Source of the DNA: Ensifer sp. PDNC004
GTDB lineage: Bacteria > Pseudomonadota > Alphaproteobacteria > Rhizobiales > Rhizobiaceae
Length of the DNA stretch: 64,000 bases
Assembly: GCF_016919405.1 (NCBI RefSeq)
Contig: NZ_CP070353.1
Span: forward strand, 4,042,501 to 4,106,500
Direction of reading: 5' to 3'
Shown here piece by piece: positions 1-9,207 of the stretch (positions are counted from its first letter, which is position 1; each line of letters begins with the position of its first letter). The translations under genes and the position numbers were made by a program. The notes under the pieces are model-generated. The model was given only the letters and a program-made list of their open reading frames with translations. It ran no database searches and was not told the DNA's origin.

Positions 1-1593
1 GGTGATTTCCAGCGTGCGGCCGCGGGCGCGTGCCGTCAGCGCCTCTTCTTCGAGCGAGGGCTCCTGCATCAGCCAATGGGCGGTGCGGCGATAGAGCGAC
101 ACGTGCGGGCCGCCGCCTTCGAAGCCGCGCGCCCAGAGCCAGCCCTGGTCGGAGAGCAGCATCGCGACGCGGCCCTTGCCGACGCGGTTAAGCACCAGCA
201 GCGGTTTGCCGTCGGCCGCTTCCATGACCGTATGGCCCTGCGGCCGGTTGACGTCGACCGTGCGGAACCAGCGGCCCCAGTGCGGCGGCTCGCTGTCGGA
301 GCCTTCGAGACCGCGGGTCACCGGATGCTTCTTTCCTTCCTCCGACAGGCGGGGGAAAAAGGCCTTTTCGTTCATCACGCCCGTGGGTGCTGCCGGCAGC
401 ACGGCCTCAAGCGGTGTCGCTGCAATCGAATCGTCGCCGGCATGTTCGGGGCCGGCCGCGATCAGCAGCGCGCCGCCGTTCTCCACATATTGCGCGATGT
501 TGTCGTAGTAGAGGATCGGCAGCAGGCCGCGGTGCTGGTAGCGGTCGAGAATGATCAGGTCGAACTCGTTGATCTTGTCGACGAAGAGTTCGCGCGTCGG
601 GAAGGCGATCAGCGACAACTCGTTGATCGGCGTGCCGTCCTGCTTTTCCTGCGGGCGCAGAATGGTGAAATGCACGAGATCGACGGCTGCGTCGGACTTT
701 AGAAGGTTGCGCCAGGCGCGCTCGCCGGCATGCGGCTCGCCGGAGACCAAGAGCACGCGCAGGTTCTCGCGGATGCCGTCGAGCACGTGGACCGCGCGGT
801 TGTTGGCCGTCGTCACTTCGCCCGGAACAGCATCGACGGCAAATTCGAGCACGTTGTTGCCGCCGCGCGGAACGTTGAAGGCGAAGGGCACGTCGGTGCC
901 GGGTTCGGCCCGCTCGCGGGCGATCTCGTTGCCGTTGAGGCGGATCGTGACTTCGGCGCTGCCGCCGGGGGCAGCGCCATCGTCGACCACCCGGAACGAG
1001 AGCTTCTGCTCCTCGCCTACGATGCCGAAGCGCGGCGGATTGATCAGTTCCACACGCCGGTCGAATTCATCGGGCTTGCCGGTGATCAGCCCGTGCACGG
1101 GGGCGTCGAAGCCGAGCGTGCGACCGACATCGGGGACGTCATGGATCTGGCCGTCGGTGACGAAAATCGCGCCGCCGATGCGCGCCGGCGGAACGTCAGA
1201 CAGCGAGGAGGCGAGCGCGGAGAAGAGATTGGTCGATGGCGACACATCTGCCGGATCGGTGTTTGCCTCGATGATGCGAGGTTCGATCAGCGGTATGGCC
1301 GACAGCCGCTCCTTCAGGCCCTCGACGGCGCGATCGGTCTGCGCGGTGCGATCGCCGTTCTGCTGGCTCTGGCTGCGGTCGACGACGACGGCGACGATGG
1401 TCGAGAGCGGATCGCGCAGTTCCACGAAAATCGAAGGATTGGCGATCGCAAGCCCCAGAGCTGCGAGTGCCGCCAGGCGCAGCCAGGCGCCGCGCACCTT
1501 CTGCCAGAGGCCATAGGCGATGAACAGCGCCGCGACTGCAAGCAGCGGGACGAAGTAGATCCACGGGATCAGCGGAGCAAAGCCATAGGTCAT
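1..1593 (-). CDS. Membrane protein with vWA-like and glutamine-amidotransferase-like regions (3' end outside window)
   Basis: Reading the minus strand from the ATG at 1593 gives an open frame of 531 codons that runs off the left edge, so the C-terminus is missing. Two hydrophobic helices lie within about residues 8-55, followed by a vWA-like strand with a DRSQS (DxSxS) metal-site motif near residue 73. Later segments contain a Rossmann-like stretch with the DRYQHRG and LLIAAGPEHAG motifs that resemble the glutamine-amidotransferase-like domain found in proteins of this cluster. The start lies 10 bases after the stop of the upstream BatA/DUF4159 gene, so it is the last visible gene of the MoxR operon. 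It probably acts at the inner membrane as a partner of the MoxR ATPase; that role is inferred from the cluster. Confidence 0.8.
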   Translation of the reverse strand, partial: MTYGFAPLIPWIYFVPLLAVAALFIAYGLWQKVRGAWLRLAALAALGLAIANPSIFVELRDPLSTIVAVVVDRSQSQQNGDRTAQTDRAVEGLKERLSAIPLIEPRIIEANTDPADVSPSTNLFSALASSLSDVPPARIGGAIFVTDGQIHDVPDVGRTLGFDAPVHGLITGKPDEFDRRVELINPPRFGIVGEEQKLSFRVVDDGAAPGGSAEVTIRLNGNEIARERAEPGTDVPFAFNVPRGGNNVLEFAVDAVPGEVTTANNRAVHVLDGIRENLRVLLVSGEPHAGERAWRNLLKSDAAVDLVHFTILRPQEKQDGTPINELSLIAFPTRELFVDKINEFDLIILDRYQHRGLLPILYYDNIAQYVENGGALLIAAGPEHAGDDSIAATPLEAVLPAAPTGVMNEKAFFPRLSEEGKKHPVTRGLEGSDSEPPHWGRWFRTVDVNRPQGHTVMEAADGKPLLVLNRVGKGRVAMLLSDQGWLWARGFEGGGPHVSLYRRTAHWLMQEPSLEEEALTARARGRTLEIT

Positions 1594-1603
1594 CGATCGG
1601 CCC

Positions 1604-4432
1604 TCACTGTCCAAGCCTTTGCAGAAGGTCCGGCACGTGAACCTGATCGGCCTTGTAGTTGCCCGTCAGCATGTACATCATGATGTTGACGCCGGCGCGG
1701 TAGGCATATTCGCGCTGCATTTCGTCCGGCGGCACCGTCGGCAGGAGCGGTGCACCGTTGACATCAACGGCCCAGGCCCCGGCAAAATCGTTGCCGGTGA
1801 TCATGATCGGCGTCACGCCGTCGCCGCCGCGCACGGGGCGATTGCTGCGGTCTTCGTCACCATTGGGAGCGGCCTCGACCCAGAGCTGGCTTTCCGCATA
1901 GCGCCCGGGGAAGTTCGAAAGCAGGTAGAAGGCCTTCGTCAGCACGTGATCGGAGGGCACCGGCTCCAGCGGCGGAATGTCGAGCCCGCTCAGCATCGCC
2001 TGCAGGCGCTGCACGTTGGGGCTGTCGCCGGCATCCGACGGTGTCAGCGACGAGAACTGGTCGCGCGTGTCGAAGAGCACGGTGCCGCCGTTGCGCATAT
2101 AGGCGTCGATCCGGCTCATCACCCGGCTGCTCGGCATCGGGGCGGTGGCCGAAACCGGCCAGTAGATGATCGGATAGAAGGCCAGTTCGTCCTGTTCGAG
2201 ATCGACGCCGACGGGTGCGCCCGGTTCCAGCGCGGTTCGGTAGGTCAGATAGTTGCTGAGGCCGATGAGGCCCTGTTCGGAGAGGCGGTCGACCTCCTGC
2301 TCGCCGGTGATGACATAGGCGAGATGGGTCGTGTCCAGCCGCTGCAGCGTCTGCTCGTCGCTCGGCTGGCTGTCCTGCGCATGGGCGGTCGCCGGGGCGA
2401 GAGCGACGGCAAGGCCGAGCGTTGCAAGGCCAAGCGTTGCGACCAGTGCCGCGGCCGCGGCGCCGCGGCCTGCGCGCCGGCGCATCCCGGCGAGACCGCC
2501 GGCCATGTAGAGCACGATCAAAGTGTCGAGGACGAAAAGCGCTAGCGCCAGTCCGAAGAGATAGGGTCGGATCGAGAAAGGCCGGGCGCCCTCCAGTCCT
2601 TCGGCCCGTGCCCCGACGAGATTGCCGGTAATCGGGGTGAGCTTGCCGCCGTCAGGCAGCAGATTGTTGGCGACGAAACCTTCCTCCGAACCGTAGAGCC
2701 CGGGGGGTGTGTCGGCGGAAACGGTGGGCGCGACGCCGGGTGCGATTTCGAGCGGGCGGGCGCTGCCGGTATCGCCGGTCAGTTCGCCGCGGGCGCTTAC
2801 CAGGCGGTAGGGCGGCAATGTCTGGGCCTTGCTTGGCTGATCGCCGGCAACGCCGCCAGCGCGCGACAGCTGGATCGACCGGCGCAGCATGTCGACGAAC
2901 GAGCCTGAGATCGGCAGGTTCGACCAGTTCGGATCGGCGCTCACATGGAAGAGCACGATGCGGCCGCGGCCACGCTCTGCGGTCGTAACCAGCGGCGTGC
3001 CGTCGGCGAGGTTGGCCCAGGTCCGCTCCGTCAGATCGGGCGTGGGTTGCGCCAGCACCTGACGCTTCACCAGCACGTCACGCGGGCGCTCCAGTCCGGC
3101 AAAGGGGCTTGTGGGCGGGTAGTCGGCAAGCGGCTGTGGCTCCGACCAGGAAAGCGCGCCATCGAGCGTGCGCTCGCCTTGGCGAAGCACGACGGGAACG
3201 AGCGGATCGTCGGCGGGAGCGCCGGCGAGCCTCGGACCGGCGAAGCGCACCAGCATGCCGCCATTTTCCAGCCAGCGCGTGACCAGGGGGTAGCTTTCAT
3301 CCGGCAGGCGGCCGACGTCGGCCATGACGAGGATCGACGGATTTTGCGCCAGGAGCTCGGCGATGGCCTTGCCGACCGCCTCCTCGCGGGGCTCGATCAG
3401 GTCGGCATGCGGCTCGAGCGCGCGCTTGATGTAATAGAGCGGCGAAAGCAGCGGCTGCGACTGATGGACCTCGCCGCTGAGAAGAGCGACCCGGCGGCGG
3501 CGGTTGCCGTCATCCAAGAGGTGGATGGCGCCGGCCGTCGCCTGGCCTTCGATCGTCAGGCGCGTAAAGTCGTTGCGCAGCTCGAAGGGCGCCTTCAACA
3601 GGGCATCCGCCGTGGTGGCGCCGGTCGCGAAACGAAGCTCGCCCTCGGCGATGGCGGTTCCGCGAATGTCACGGGCGAGCACGTAATAGGCGCGTGGTTC
3701 GCCGAGCGGCAGGCGCGAGGCGGTAACCCGCATTCCGTCGTTTTCGTTGGTTGCGGCGGTCAGCGCGATGGCGCTTTCCGCATTGCCTTCGACCCGGCGG
3801 ACATTCGCAGCGCCGAGTTCCGCGATCTGCTCCATCGTTCCGCCATTCGACGCTTCGATGCCGTCGCTGAGGAAGGCGAGGGTTCCGGGCGGAGTACCGG
3901 CAAATGCGGTCTTCATGGCGGCAAGCGCCCGGCCGCGGTCGGCCGGCAGCGGCTGCGGCTGTGCGGCGGCCAGGCGGTCGCGCGCCGTGGCGGCGGAGGC
4001 CGGCGTCGCGTCGTGCTGGCGGTCGGTGGTAAAGACGATCGAAACCGGAAGCTCTTTGGCTTCGGCATCGTCGATCAGCGCACTGGCCGCCTCGACCCGC
4101 TGGTTCCAGTCGGAGACTGTCACCCAGCTGTTGTCGACGACGAGCGCGAGCGGACCGGCCGCCGAAAGCGTATTCTGCCGCGGGTTGATCACCGGATCGG
4201 CAATCGCAAGGATCAGGGCTGCGGCCATCAGCATGCGCAACAGCGTCAGCCACCACGGGCTTTGCGCCGGGGTCTCCTCGCGCTTCATCACCGAGGCGAG
4301 GATGCGCAGCGGCGGGAAGACTTCGGCCGACGGCCTTGGCGGCGTCATGCGCAGCAGCCACCAGATGACCGGCAGGGCAACCAGGGCGGCAAGGATGGCC
4401 GGATTGGTGAAGAGGAAGGCGAGGCCGCTCAT
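1604..4432 (-). CDS. BatA N-terminal / DUF4159 C-terminal membrane protein
   Basis: A 942-residue protein. The N-terminal 80 residues match the BatA-type membrane anchor (two hydrophobic helices, with NPAILAALVALPVIWWLLR at 10-28), followed by a vWA-like region beginning ALVVDNSW near residue 95. A transmembrane helix near 625-650 is followed by a second hydrophobic stretch (about 660-684) ending in ATAHAQ, which looks like a signal-peptide cleavage site in the middle of the protein. The last 257 residues form the DUF4159 domain. The start ATG overlaps the stop of the upstream DUF58 gene by four bases (ATGA), indicating translational coupling. BatA/MoxR systems are thought to be chaperone-like assemblies at the membrane; no substrate can be named here. 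Confidence 0.85.
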   Translation of the reverse strand: MSGLAFLFTNPAILAALVALPVIWWLLRMTPPRPSAEVFPPLRILASVMKREETPAQSPWWLTLLRMLMAAALILAIADPVINPRQNTLSAAGPLALVVDNSWVTVSDWNQRVEAASALIDDAEAKELPVSIVFTTDRQHDATPASAATARDRLAAAQPQPLPADRGRALAAMKTAFAGTPPGTLAFLSDGIEASNGGTMEQIAELGAANVRRVEGNAESAIALTAATNENDGMRVTASRLPLGEPRAYYVLARDIRGTAIAEGELRFATGATTADALLKAPFELRNDFTRLTIEGQATAGAIHLLDDGNRRRRVALLSGEVHQSQPLLSPLYYIKRALEPHADLIEPREEAVGKAIAELLAQNPSILVMADVGRLPDESYPLVTRWLENGGMLVRFAGPRLAGAPADDPLVPVVLRQGERTLDGALSWSEPQPLADYPPTSPFAGLERPRDVLVKRQVLAQPTPDLTERTWANLADGTPLVTTAERGRGRIVLFHVSADPNWSNLPISGSFVDMLRRSIQLSRAGGVAGDQPSKAQTLPPYRLVSARGELTGDTGSARPLEIAPGVAPTVSADTPPGLYGSEEGFVANNLLPDGGKLTPITGNLVGARAEGLEGARPFSIRPYLFGLALALFVLDTLIVLYMAGGLAGMRRRAGRGAAAAALVATLGLATLGLAVALAPATAHAQDSQPSDEQTLQRLDTTHLAYVITGEQEVDRLSEQGLIGLSNYLTYRTALEPGAPVGVDLEQDELAFYPIIYWPVSATAPMPSSRVMSRIDAYMRNGGTVLFDTRDQFSSLTPSDAGDSPNVQRLQAMLSGLDIPPLEPVPSDHVLTKAFYLLSNFPGRYAESQLWVEAAPNGDEDRSNRPVRGGDGVTPIMITGNDFAGAWAVDVNGAPLLPTVPPDEMQREYAYRAGVNIMMYMLTGNYKADQVHVPDLLQRLGQ

Positions 4433-5349
4433 AGCTGGCCTCCGTGGGTCGCGCGTCCCGGCATGCCGGAGAGATAGGTGTGCACGGCGACAAGCGCCTC
4501 GGAGGCGGGCCGGTCGGTCTTGTGCGGGGTGAAGGTCCAGCCGAGATGGCGGAGCGTCACGCCGAGCGTGTCGCGGCGGCCGATATAGGCGCGCTGATAG
4601 TCTTCACGCAGCACTTCGGCGCGGCCGGCGGTCAGCTTCTCGCCGGTCTCAGGATCGGTGAATTCGGTCCGGCCGGAATAGGGGAACACTTCTTCGGCCG
4701 GATCGGCAATCTCGACCACATGGCCGCGCAGGCCGCGCCTGGCCAGCGGGCCGAGGCGGTCCATGATCTTTTCGGCAGGATCGAGGAAGTCGCCGATCAG
4801 CACGAGGTCGCTGGCGCTGCGGATCATTCCGGTTTCGGGCAGGCCTTCGGCAAGCGGGCTGAGCATGATGGCAGTCGCCAGCCGTTCGGCGGCGTTGCGC
4901 GCGGAAACAGGCTCCATGATGCCTGGGCAGCCGATGCGCTCGCCCGAGCGCGCAAGGATTTCGGCGAGTGCCAGCATCAACACCAGCGCGCGGCTCTCCT
5001 TGGACACGGTGCCGAGCTTCGACTTGTACATCATCGACGGCGAGAGATCGGCCCACAGCCAGATGGTGTGGGCGGCTTCCCATTCGCGGTCGCGCACATA
5101 GGTATGGTCGTCACGGGCAGAACGCCGCCAGTCGATGCGCGACATGCTTTCGCCGTCGGAATAGGGCCGGAACTGCCAGAAATTCTCGCCGATGCCGCGC
5201 TTGCGCCGACCGTGCCAGCCGGAGATCACGGTGTTGGCGATCCGTCGCGCCTCGACCAGGCAATCGGGAACGAGCATGGCGCGCTGCTGCGCGCGTGAAA
5301 GCACTTCACTGGCGGGAGTACGCGAGACTATGTGCCCGACGGTGGCCAT
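4429..5349 (-). CDS. DUF58 domain-containing protein
   Basis: The 306-residue product carries the DUF58 signature around residues 60-110: the FRPYSDGE segment, IDWRRSAR, and WLWADLSPSM, the last being a DxSxS metal-ion motif of a degenerate vWA fold. No membrane segment is evident, so it is likely cytosolic. It starts 3 bases downstream of the moxR-type stop codon and overlaps the next gene by four bases, so it is the second gene of a four-gene operon. DUF58 proteins habitually accompany MoxR AAA+ ATPases and are thought to be their vWA-type adaptor; that function is inferred from the family. Confidence 0.9.
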   Translation of the reverse strand: MATVGHIVSRTPASEVLSRAQQRAMLVPDCLVEARRIANTVISGWHGRRKRGIGENFWQFRPYSDGESMSRIDWRRSARDDHTYVRDREWEAAHTIWLWADLSPSMMYKSKLGTVSKESRALVLMLALAEILARSGERIGCPGIMEPVSARNAAERLATAIMLSPLAEGLPETGMIRSASDLVLIGDFLDPAEKIMDRLGPLARRGLRGHVVEIADPAEEVFPYSGRTEFTDPETGEKLTAGRAEVLREDYQRAYIGRRDTLGVTLRHLGWTFTPHKTDRPASEALVAVHTYLSGMPGRATHGGQL

Positions 5350-5352
5350 GCG

Positions 5353-6366
5353 TCAGCCTCTGGCCTGCTTCACCAGATCGGCGACGACGTCGCGCACGGT
5401 CATGCCTTCGGCGCGGGCGGCGAAGGTCAGCGCCATGCGGTGCTGCAATACGGGCTCGGCAAGCGCCAGGATATCGTCGATCGACGGTGCCAGGCGGCCG
5501 TCATAGAGCGCGCGGGCGCGGGCGCAGAGCATCAGCGCCTGACCGGCGCGCGGGCCTGGACCCCAGGCGACGTTCTTGTCGGTCGCGGCGTTGCCGTTGC
5601 CCGGACGGGCGGAGCGCACCAGCGACAGGATCGCGTCGACCACCTTCTCGCCGACCGGCATCTGGCGGATGAGGCTCTGGATCTGCAGCAGCCGGGCGGC
5701 ATCGATGACCGGGTGGGCCGTCGCTTCGCCGACACCTGTCGTTTCGAGCAGGATCTGCCGCTCGGCGGCAAGGTCCGGATAGCCGACGTCGACCTGCATC
5801 AGGAAGCGGTCGAGCTGCGCCTCGGGCAGGGGATAGGTGCCTTCCTGCTCAAGCGGGTTCTGCGTTGCAAGCACATGGAAGGGTTGCGGCAGGTCCTTGC
5901 GGGCGCCGGCAACCGTGATGTGATACTCCTGCATGGCCTGCAGCAGCGCCGACTGGGTCCGTGGCGAGGCGCGGTTGATTTCGTCGGCCATCAGCAATTG
6001 CGTGAAGATCGGGCCGGGAATGAAGCGGAACGAGCGATGGCCGGCCGCATCCTGGTCCATCACTTCGGAGCCGAGGATATCCGAGGGCATCAGGTCGGGC
6101 GTGAACTGCACGCGGCTGGAATCGAGTCCGAGCACGGTGCCGAGCGTGGCGACGAGCTTCGTCTTGGCAAGGCCCGGAACGCCGACGAGCAGGGCATGGC
6201 CGCCGGAAAGGACCGCGAGCAGGGTCTGTTCGACGACGCTTTCCTGGCCGAAGATGACTTTGCCGACTTCCGCGCGCACCCGGGCGATTTCGCCCAGCGC
6301 ACTCTCGGCCGCAGCGACAATCGCCTTCTCGTCGATCGCGTCAGCCGCGCCCTTCATCACACTCAT
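5353..6366 (-). CDS. MoxR-family AAA+ ATPase
   Basis: Product of 337 residues with Walker A GVPGLAKTK at 62-70, Walker B LLMADEINR at 124-132 and the sensor 1 segment ending in ATQNP, as in MoxR/RavA-type AAA+ ATPases. I place the start at the ATG at 6366 because GGGGAG lies 7 bases upstream; an ATG two codons earlier is too close to that site and a further upstream frame extension lacks a ribosome site. It heads an operon with DUF58, BatA/DUF4159 and a vWA-like membrane protein. MoxR ATPases work with vWA proteins as chaperones for maturation of enzyme complexes or envelope functions; the client here is unknown. Confidence 0.92.
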   Translation of the reverse strand: MSVMKGAADAIDEKAIVAAAESALGEIARVRAEVGKVIFGQESVVEQTLLAVLSGGHALLVGVPGLAKTKLVATLGTVLGLDSSRVQFTPDLMPSDILGSEVMDQDAAGHRSFRFIPGPIFTQLLMADEINRASPRTQSALLQAMQEYHITVAGARKDLPQPFHVLATQNPLEQEGTYPLPEAQLDRFLMQVDVGYPDLAAERQILLETTGVGEATAHPVIDAARLLQIQSLIRQMPVGEKVVDAILSLVRSARPGNGNAATDKNVAWGPGPRAGQALMLCARARALYDGRLAPSIDDILALAEPVLQHRMALTFAARAEGMTVRDVVADLVKQARG

Positions 6367-6582
6367 GGTCATACTCCCCGGTCGCCCGTTGTTAAACCGA
6401 ATCGCCCCTACAGCGCCGCGCGTCCTCATAGAGCGCGCCAGGCTCGCTGTAATATTGAGCCGCCGCAAGACGCCTGTCCTTAGATCGATCCCGATTTAAG
6501 GAATCATGCGGTAGCCGGGATTTCAGTCGCCAAAATCCAATTTAGACCCTGTCGGACGGCTGACAAGTCGGCGCCGACGCAC

Positions 6583-6596
6583 TATCTCGTGAGATA
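6583..6596. promoter_or_regulatory. Short dyad in the moxR / DUF1285 divergent region
   Basis: TATCTC-GT-GAGATA is a perfect inverted repeat 43 bases upstream of the DUF1285 start. It sits in the 273-base divergent region between the MoxR operon and the DUF1285-Nudix-nucleotidyltransferase operon. It may be an operator, but no regulator is encoded beside it and a short dyad can occur by chance. Confidence 0.25.
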
Positions 6597-6639
6597 TCAA
6601 AGGTCTCGATGCAAAATCGAGGTCAAACGGGACGGAACA

Positions 6640-7263
6640 ATGGCAGAAGCCGAAATTCAGCAAACCGGCGATGCGGCCGGACTGGCGGCCCTGATTGCGC
6701 GTGCTGCCGGACAGACCGGCGAAAAAGCGCGCGGCCTGCCACCGGTTGACCGCTGGAATCCGCCGTTTTGCGGCGACATCGACATGGAGATCCGCGCCGA
6801 CGGCACCTGGTTCTATCTGGGCACGCCGATCGGCCGGCAGCCCTTGGTCAGGCTGTTTTCCACCGTTTTGCGCAAGGACGAGGACGGGTGCACCTATCTC
6901 GTCACGCCTGTGGAAAAGGTCGGCATCCGCATCGTCGATGCGCCTTTCGTTGCTGTGGAGATGAGCGTGACCGAGGGAGAAAAGGGCCAGGTCCTGACCT
7001 TCCGCACAAATGTCGGTGACGTGGTCGAAGCCGGGGCGGAGCATCCGCTGCGCTTCGTCATCCATGGCGAGAACCGCGAGCTGAAGCCTTACCTCCATGT
7101 GCGCGGGCGGCTGGAGGCCCTGGTGTCGCGGCCGGTCATGTACGACATCGTCGAGCTCGGTGAAACTGTCGCGATCGGCGGCACCGAGATGTTCTGCGTG
7201 CGCTCGGGCGGCGCGGTCTTCCCGATCATGCCGGCGGCCGAGCTGGAAGCGCTCTCCCGATGA
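6640..7263 (+). CDS. DUF1285 domain-containing protein
   Basis: The 207-residue product resembles DUF1285 proteins: a short variable N-terminus, then the motifs GEKARGLPPVDRWNPP, GTWFYLGTPI and PFVAVEM. No membrane segment or signal peptide is visible. The ATG at 6640 is preferred over an upstream in-frame ATG because the family begins here and a purine-rich GGGACGGAACA precedes it. It is the first gene of a plus-strand operon, overlapping the Nudix gene by four bases. The function of the family is not known; the coupling to a Nudix hydrolase and a tRNA nucleotidyltransferase gene is characteristic of rhizobia but does not reveal its job. Confidence 0.85.
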   Translation: MAEAEIQQTGDAAGLAALIARAAGQTGEKARGLPPVDRWNPPFCGDIDMEIRADGTWFYLGTPIGRQPLVRLFSTVLRKDEDGCTYLVTPVEKVGIRIVDAPFVAVEMSVTEGEKGQVLTFRTNVGDVVEAGAEHPLRFVIHGENRELKPYLHVRGRLEALVSRPVMYDIVELGETVAIGGTEMFCVRSGGAVFPIMPAAELEALSR

Positions 7264-7892
7264 ATGCGCATCCCTTCTCAGCCGACGAGTTTCGTCGTCG
7301 GGCGCTGACCCAGATGGGCGGGCCGATCGAGACCTCCTGGCGCGAGCACGGCGACTTCCTGCTCAATCCGGGCATGGTGCCCTATCTGGAGACGCTGAAG
7401 CTCAAGGACGCCGCAGTCCTGGTGCCGGTTGTCGACGACGGCGACGATGCTACGGTTATCCTCACCCAACGCACCACCAGCCTGCGCAAGCATTCCGGCC
7501 AGGTCGCCTTTCCGGGCGGCGCCGTGGACCCCGAAGACCGGTCGATCGAAGTCGCAGCGCTGCGCGAGGCGCAGGAAGAGATCGGCCTTGATCCGCGCTT
7601 CGTCGAAACCATCGGCCGGCTGCCGCACTACATGGCCATGTCCGGTTTCCGCATCACCCCGGTGCTGGCGGTGGTCAAGCCCGGCTTCGAACTCGTGCCC
7701 AACCCGGAAGAGGTCGAAAGCGTTTTCGAGGTGCCGCTGTCGTTCCTGATGGACCCCGGCAACCACGACCGCGGCAGCGGCCACTGGCAGGGCGAGGAAC
7801 GGCATTTCTACCGGATGCCCTATGGCGGCCGCAACATCTGGGGTATCACCGCCGGAATTCTGCGCATGCTCTATGAAAGGCTTTATGCATGA
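7260..7892 (+). CDS. Nudix hydrolase, CoA pyrophosphatase type
   Basis: The 210-residue product has a complete Nudix box starting at GGAVDPED (residue 86) and ending REAQEEIGL, preceded by LRKHSGQVAFPGG, the segment that marks the CoA pyrophosphatase (NudL/YeaB) subgroup. Such enzymes hydrolyse CoA or its derivatives to phosphopantetheine and adenosine 3',5'-bisphosphate using Mg2+ or Mn2+ bound by the Nudix glutamates. Both ends overlap their neighbours by four bases (ATGA), so expression is coupled to DUF1285 upstream and to the nucleotidyltransferase downstream. Substrate assignment rests on the conserved motif only. Confidence 0.9.
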   Translation: MNAHPFSADEFRRRALTQMGGPIETSWREHGDFLLNPGMVPYLETLKLKDAAVLVPVVDDGDDATVILTQRTTSLRKHSGQVAFPGGAVDPEDRSIEVAALREAQEEIGLDPRFVETIGRLPHYMAMSGFRITPVLAVVKPGFELVPNPEEVESVFEVPLSFLMDPGNHDRGSGHWQGEERHFYRMPYGGRNIWGITAGILRMLYERLYA

Positions 7893-9148
7893 CCTCGGTT
7901 GCTGGCGAAGGCTGGTTCTCGACGCCCTCCCTGCGTCGCGTTTTCGATGTGCTCAATGTCGATGGCGGCGAAGTCCGGGTCGTCGGCGGCGCGGTGCGCA
8001 ACAGCCTGATGGGCTTGCCGGCAGGCGATATCGACATGGCAACCACCTGGCACCCCGACGAAGTTGCCGAGCGGGCGAAGGCGGCCGGCATCAAGGTGGT
8101 GCCGACCGGCATCGACCATGGTACGGTGACGCTCGTCATCGACGGCATGCCCTATGAGGTGACGACGCTGCGCCGTGACGTTGCGACCGACGGCCGTCGC
8201 GCCGAAGTCGCCTTCGGCACCGACTGGAAGGCGGATGCCGAGCGGCGGGACTTCACCATCAATGCGCTCTACGCCAACGACCGCGGCGAGGTCTTCGACG
8301 ACGTCGGCGGTCTCGCCGATATCGAAACGCGCACGCTGCGCTTTATCGGCGATGCCAGCGAACGGGTCGCCGAAGACTATCTGCGCATCCTGCGCTTCTT
8401 CCGCTTCTTCGCCCATTACGGCCGCGGCCGGCCGGATGCCGATGGCTTGCGCGCCTGTGCCCGCGCGCGCGCGAAGCTTGCAACGCTTTCGGCCGAGCGG
8501 GTCTGGGCGGAAACGAAGAAGCTACTTTCGGCCGATGATCCCGGCCGCGCGCTGCTCTGGATGCGCCAGGCCGGCGTGCTCACCGAAATCCTGCCGGAAA
8601 CCGAGAAATGGGGCATCGACGCGATCCCCGAACTCGTTGCCGCCGAGCGGGCCTTCGGTTGGAAGCCGGATCCGCTTCTGCGCCTTTCCGCGATCGTGCC
8701 GCCGGACGAGGAACGCCTCAAGGCGCTGGCGGAGCGTTTGCGTGTGTCGAAGGCGGAAGCCGCTTTTTTCAGCCGCTGGGCGAAGGCGCCTGCGGTCCCG
8801 GCGACGACCGTCGACACGGCCTTCGATCGGCTGCTCTATCGTCATGGGGTGGAAGGCATTGTCGTGCGGCTGCGGCTGGCGCTCTCAACAGCGCGGCGCA
8901 AGTCGGAAGGCGACCCGGCGTTCTTGTCCGAGACTGCTTCGCTGCGCCGTCTTCTGGCGCGGGCCGAGGCCTTCAAGCGGCCAAGCTTTCCGTTGAACGG
9001 CGGTGATGTGCTGAAGGCCGGTGTGCCGGCCGGCCCACGGGTGGGCGAGATCCTCGGCGAGCTCGAAACTCTCTGGATCGAGCGTAACTTCAATCTCGAC
9101 CGGGCAAACCTCGTCGCCCGGCTCGAAGCCATGGTGCAGCCGTCCTGA
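7889..9148 (+). CDS. CCA tRNA nucleotidyltransferase / poly(A) polymerase family protein
   Basis: A 419-residue class II nucleotidyltransferase. The head domain has VGGAVRN at 32-38, the catalytic DID pair at 47-49, and the RRDFTINAL motif at 119-127 used for nucleotide recognition; a helical tail follows. These are the hallmarks of enzymes that add CCA to tRNA 3' ends or, in some bacteria, poly(A) to RNA. Because CCA addition is essential and no other candidate is in the window, tRNA maturation is likely, but the two activities cannot be told apart by eye. It is the last gene of the operon that begins with DUF1285. Confidence 0.9.
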   Translation: MTSVAGEGWFSTPSLRRVFDVLNVDGGEVRVVGGAVRNSLMGLPAGDIDMATTWHPDEVAERAKAAGIKVVPTGIDHGTVTLVIDGMPYEVTTLRRDVATDGRRAEVAFGTDWKADAERRDFTINALYANDRGEVFDDVGGLADIETRTLRFIGDASERVAEDYLRILRFFRFFAHYGRGRPDADGLRACARARAKLATLSAERVWAETKKLLSADDPGRALLWMRQAGVLTEILPETEKWGIDAIPELVAAERAFGWKPDPLLRLSAIVPPDEERLKALAERLRVSKAEAAFFSRWAKAPAVPATTVDTAFDRLLYRHGVEGIVVRLRLALSTARRKSEGDPAFLSETASLRRLLARAEAFKRPSFPLNGGDVLKAGVPAGPRVGEILGELETLWIERNFNLDRANLVARLEAMVQPS

Positions 9149-9152
9149 TCAG

Positions 9153-9207
9153 GCCGCCTTGGCCGGACGGCTTAAGCCGCCTTGGCCGGACGGCTAGGCC
9201 GCCTTGG
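9153..9207. repeat. Tandem 22-23 bp direct repeat at the 3' end of the DUF1059 gene
   Basis: The 20-base unit GCCGCCTTGGCCGGACGGCT occurs at 9153-9172 and 9176-9195, and its first ten bases recur at 9198-9207, giving periods of 23 and 22. The third, partial copy encodes the C-terminal codons of the DUF1059 gene and its stop. The extra copies therefore look like duplications of the gene's tail. Each unit can fold weakly and the array lies between two convergent genes, so it may have some terminator function. Confidence 0.75.

Noticed and set aside
2945..4477. 510-codon plus-strand open frame across the BatA/DUF4159 gene
   Set aside because: The composition is Arg/Gly/Ala-rich without any recognisable motif. 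The minus-strand gene is supported by the BatA anchor and DUF4159 domain.
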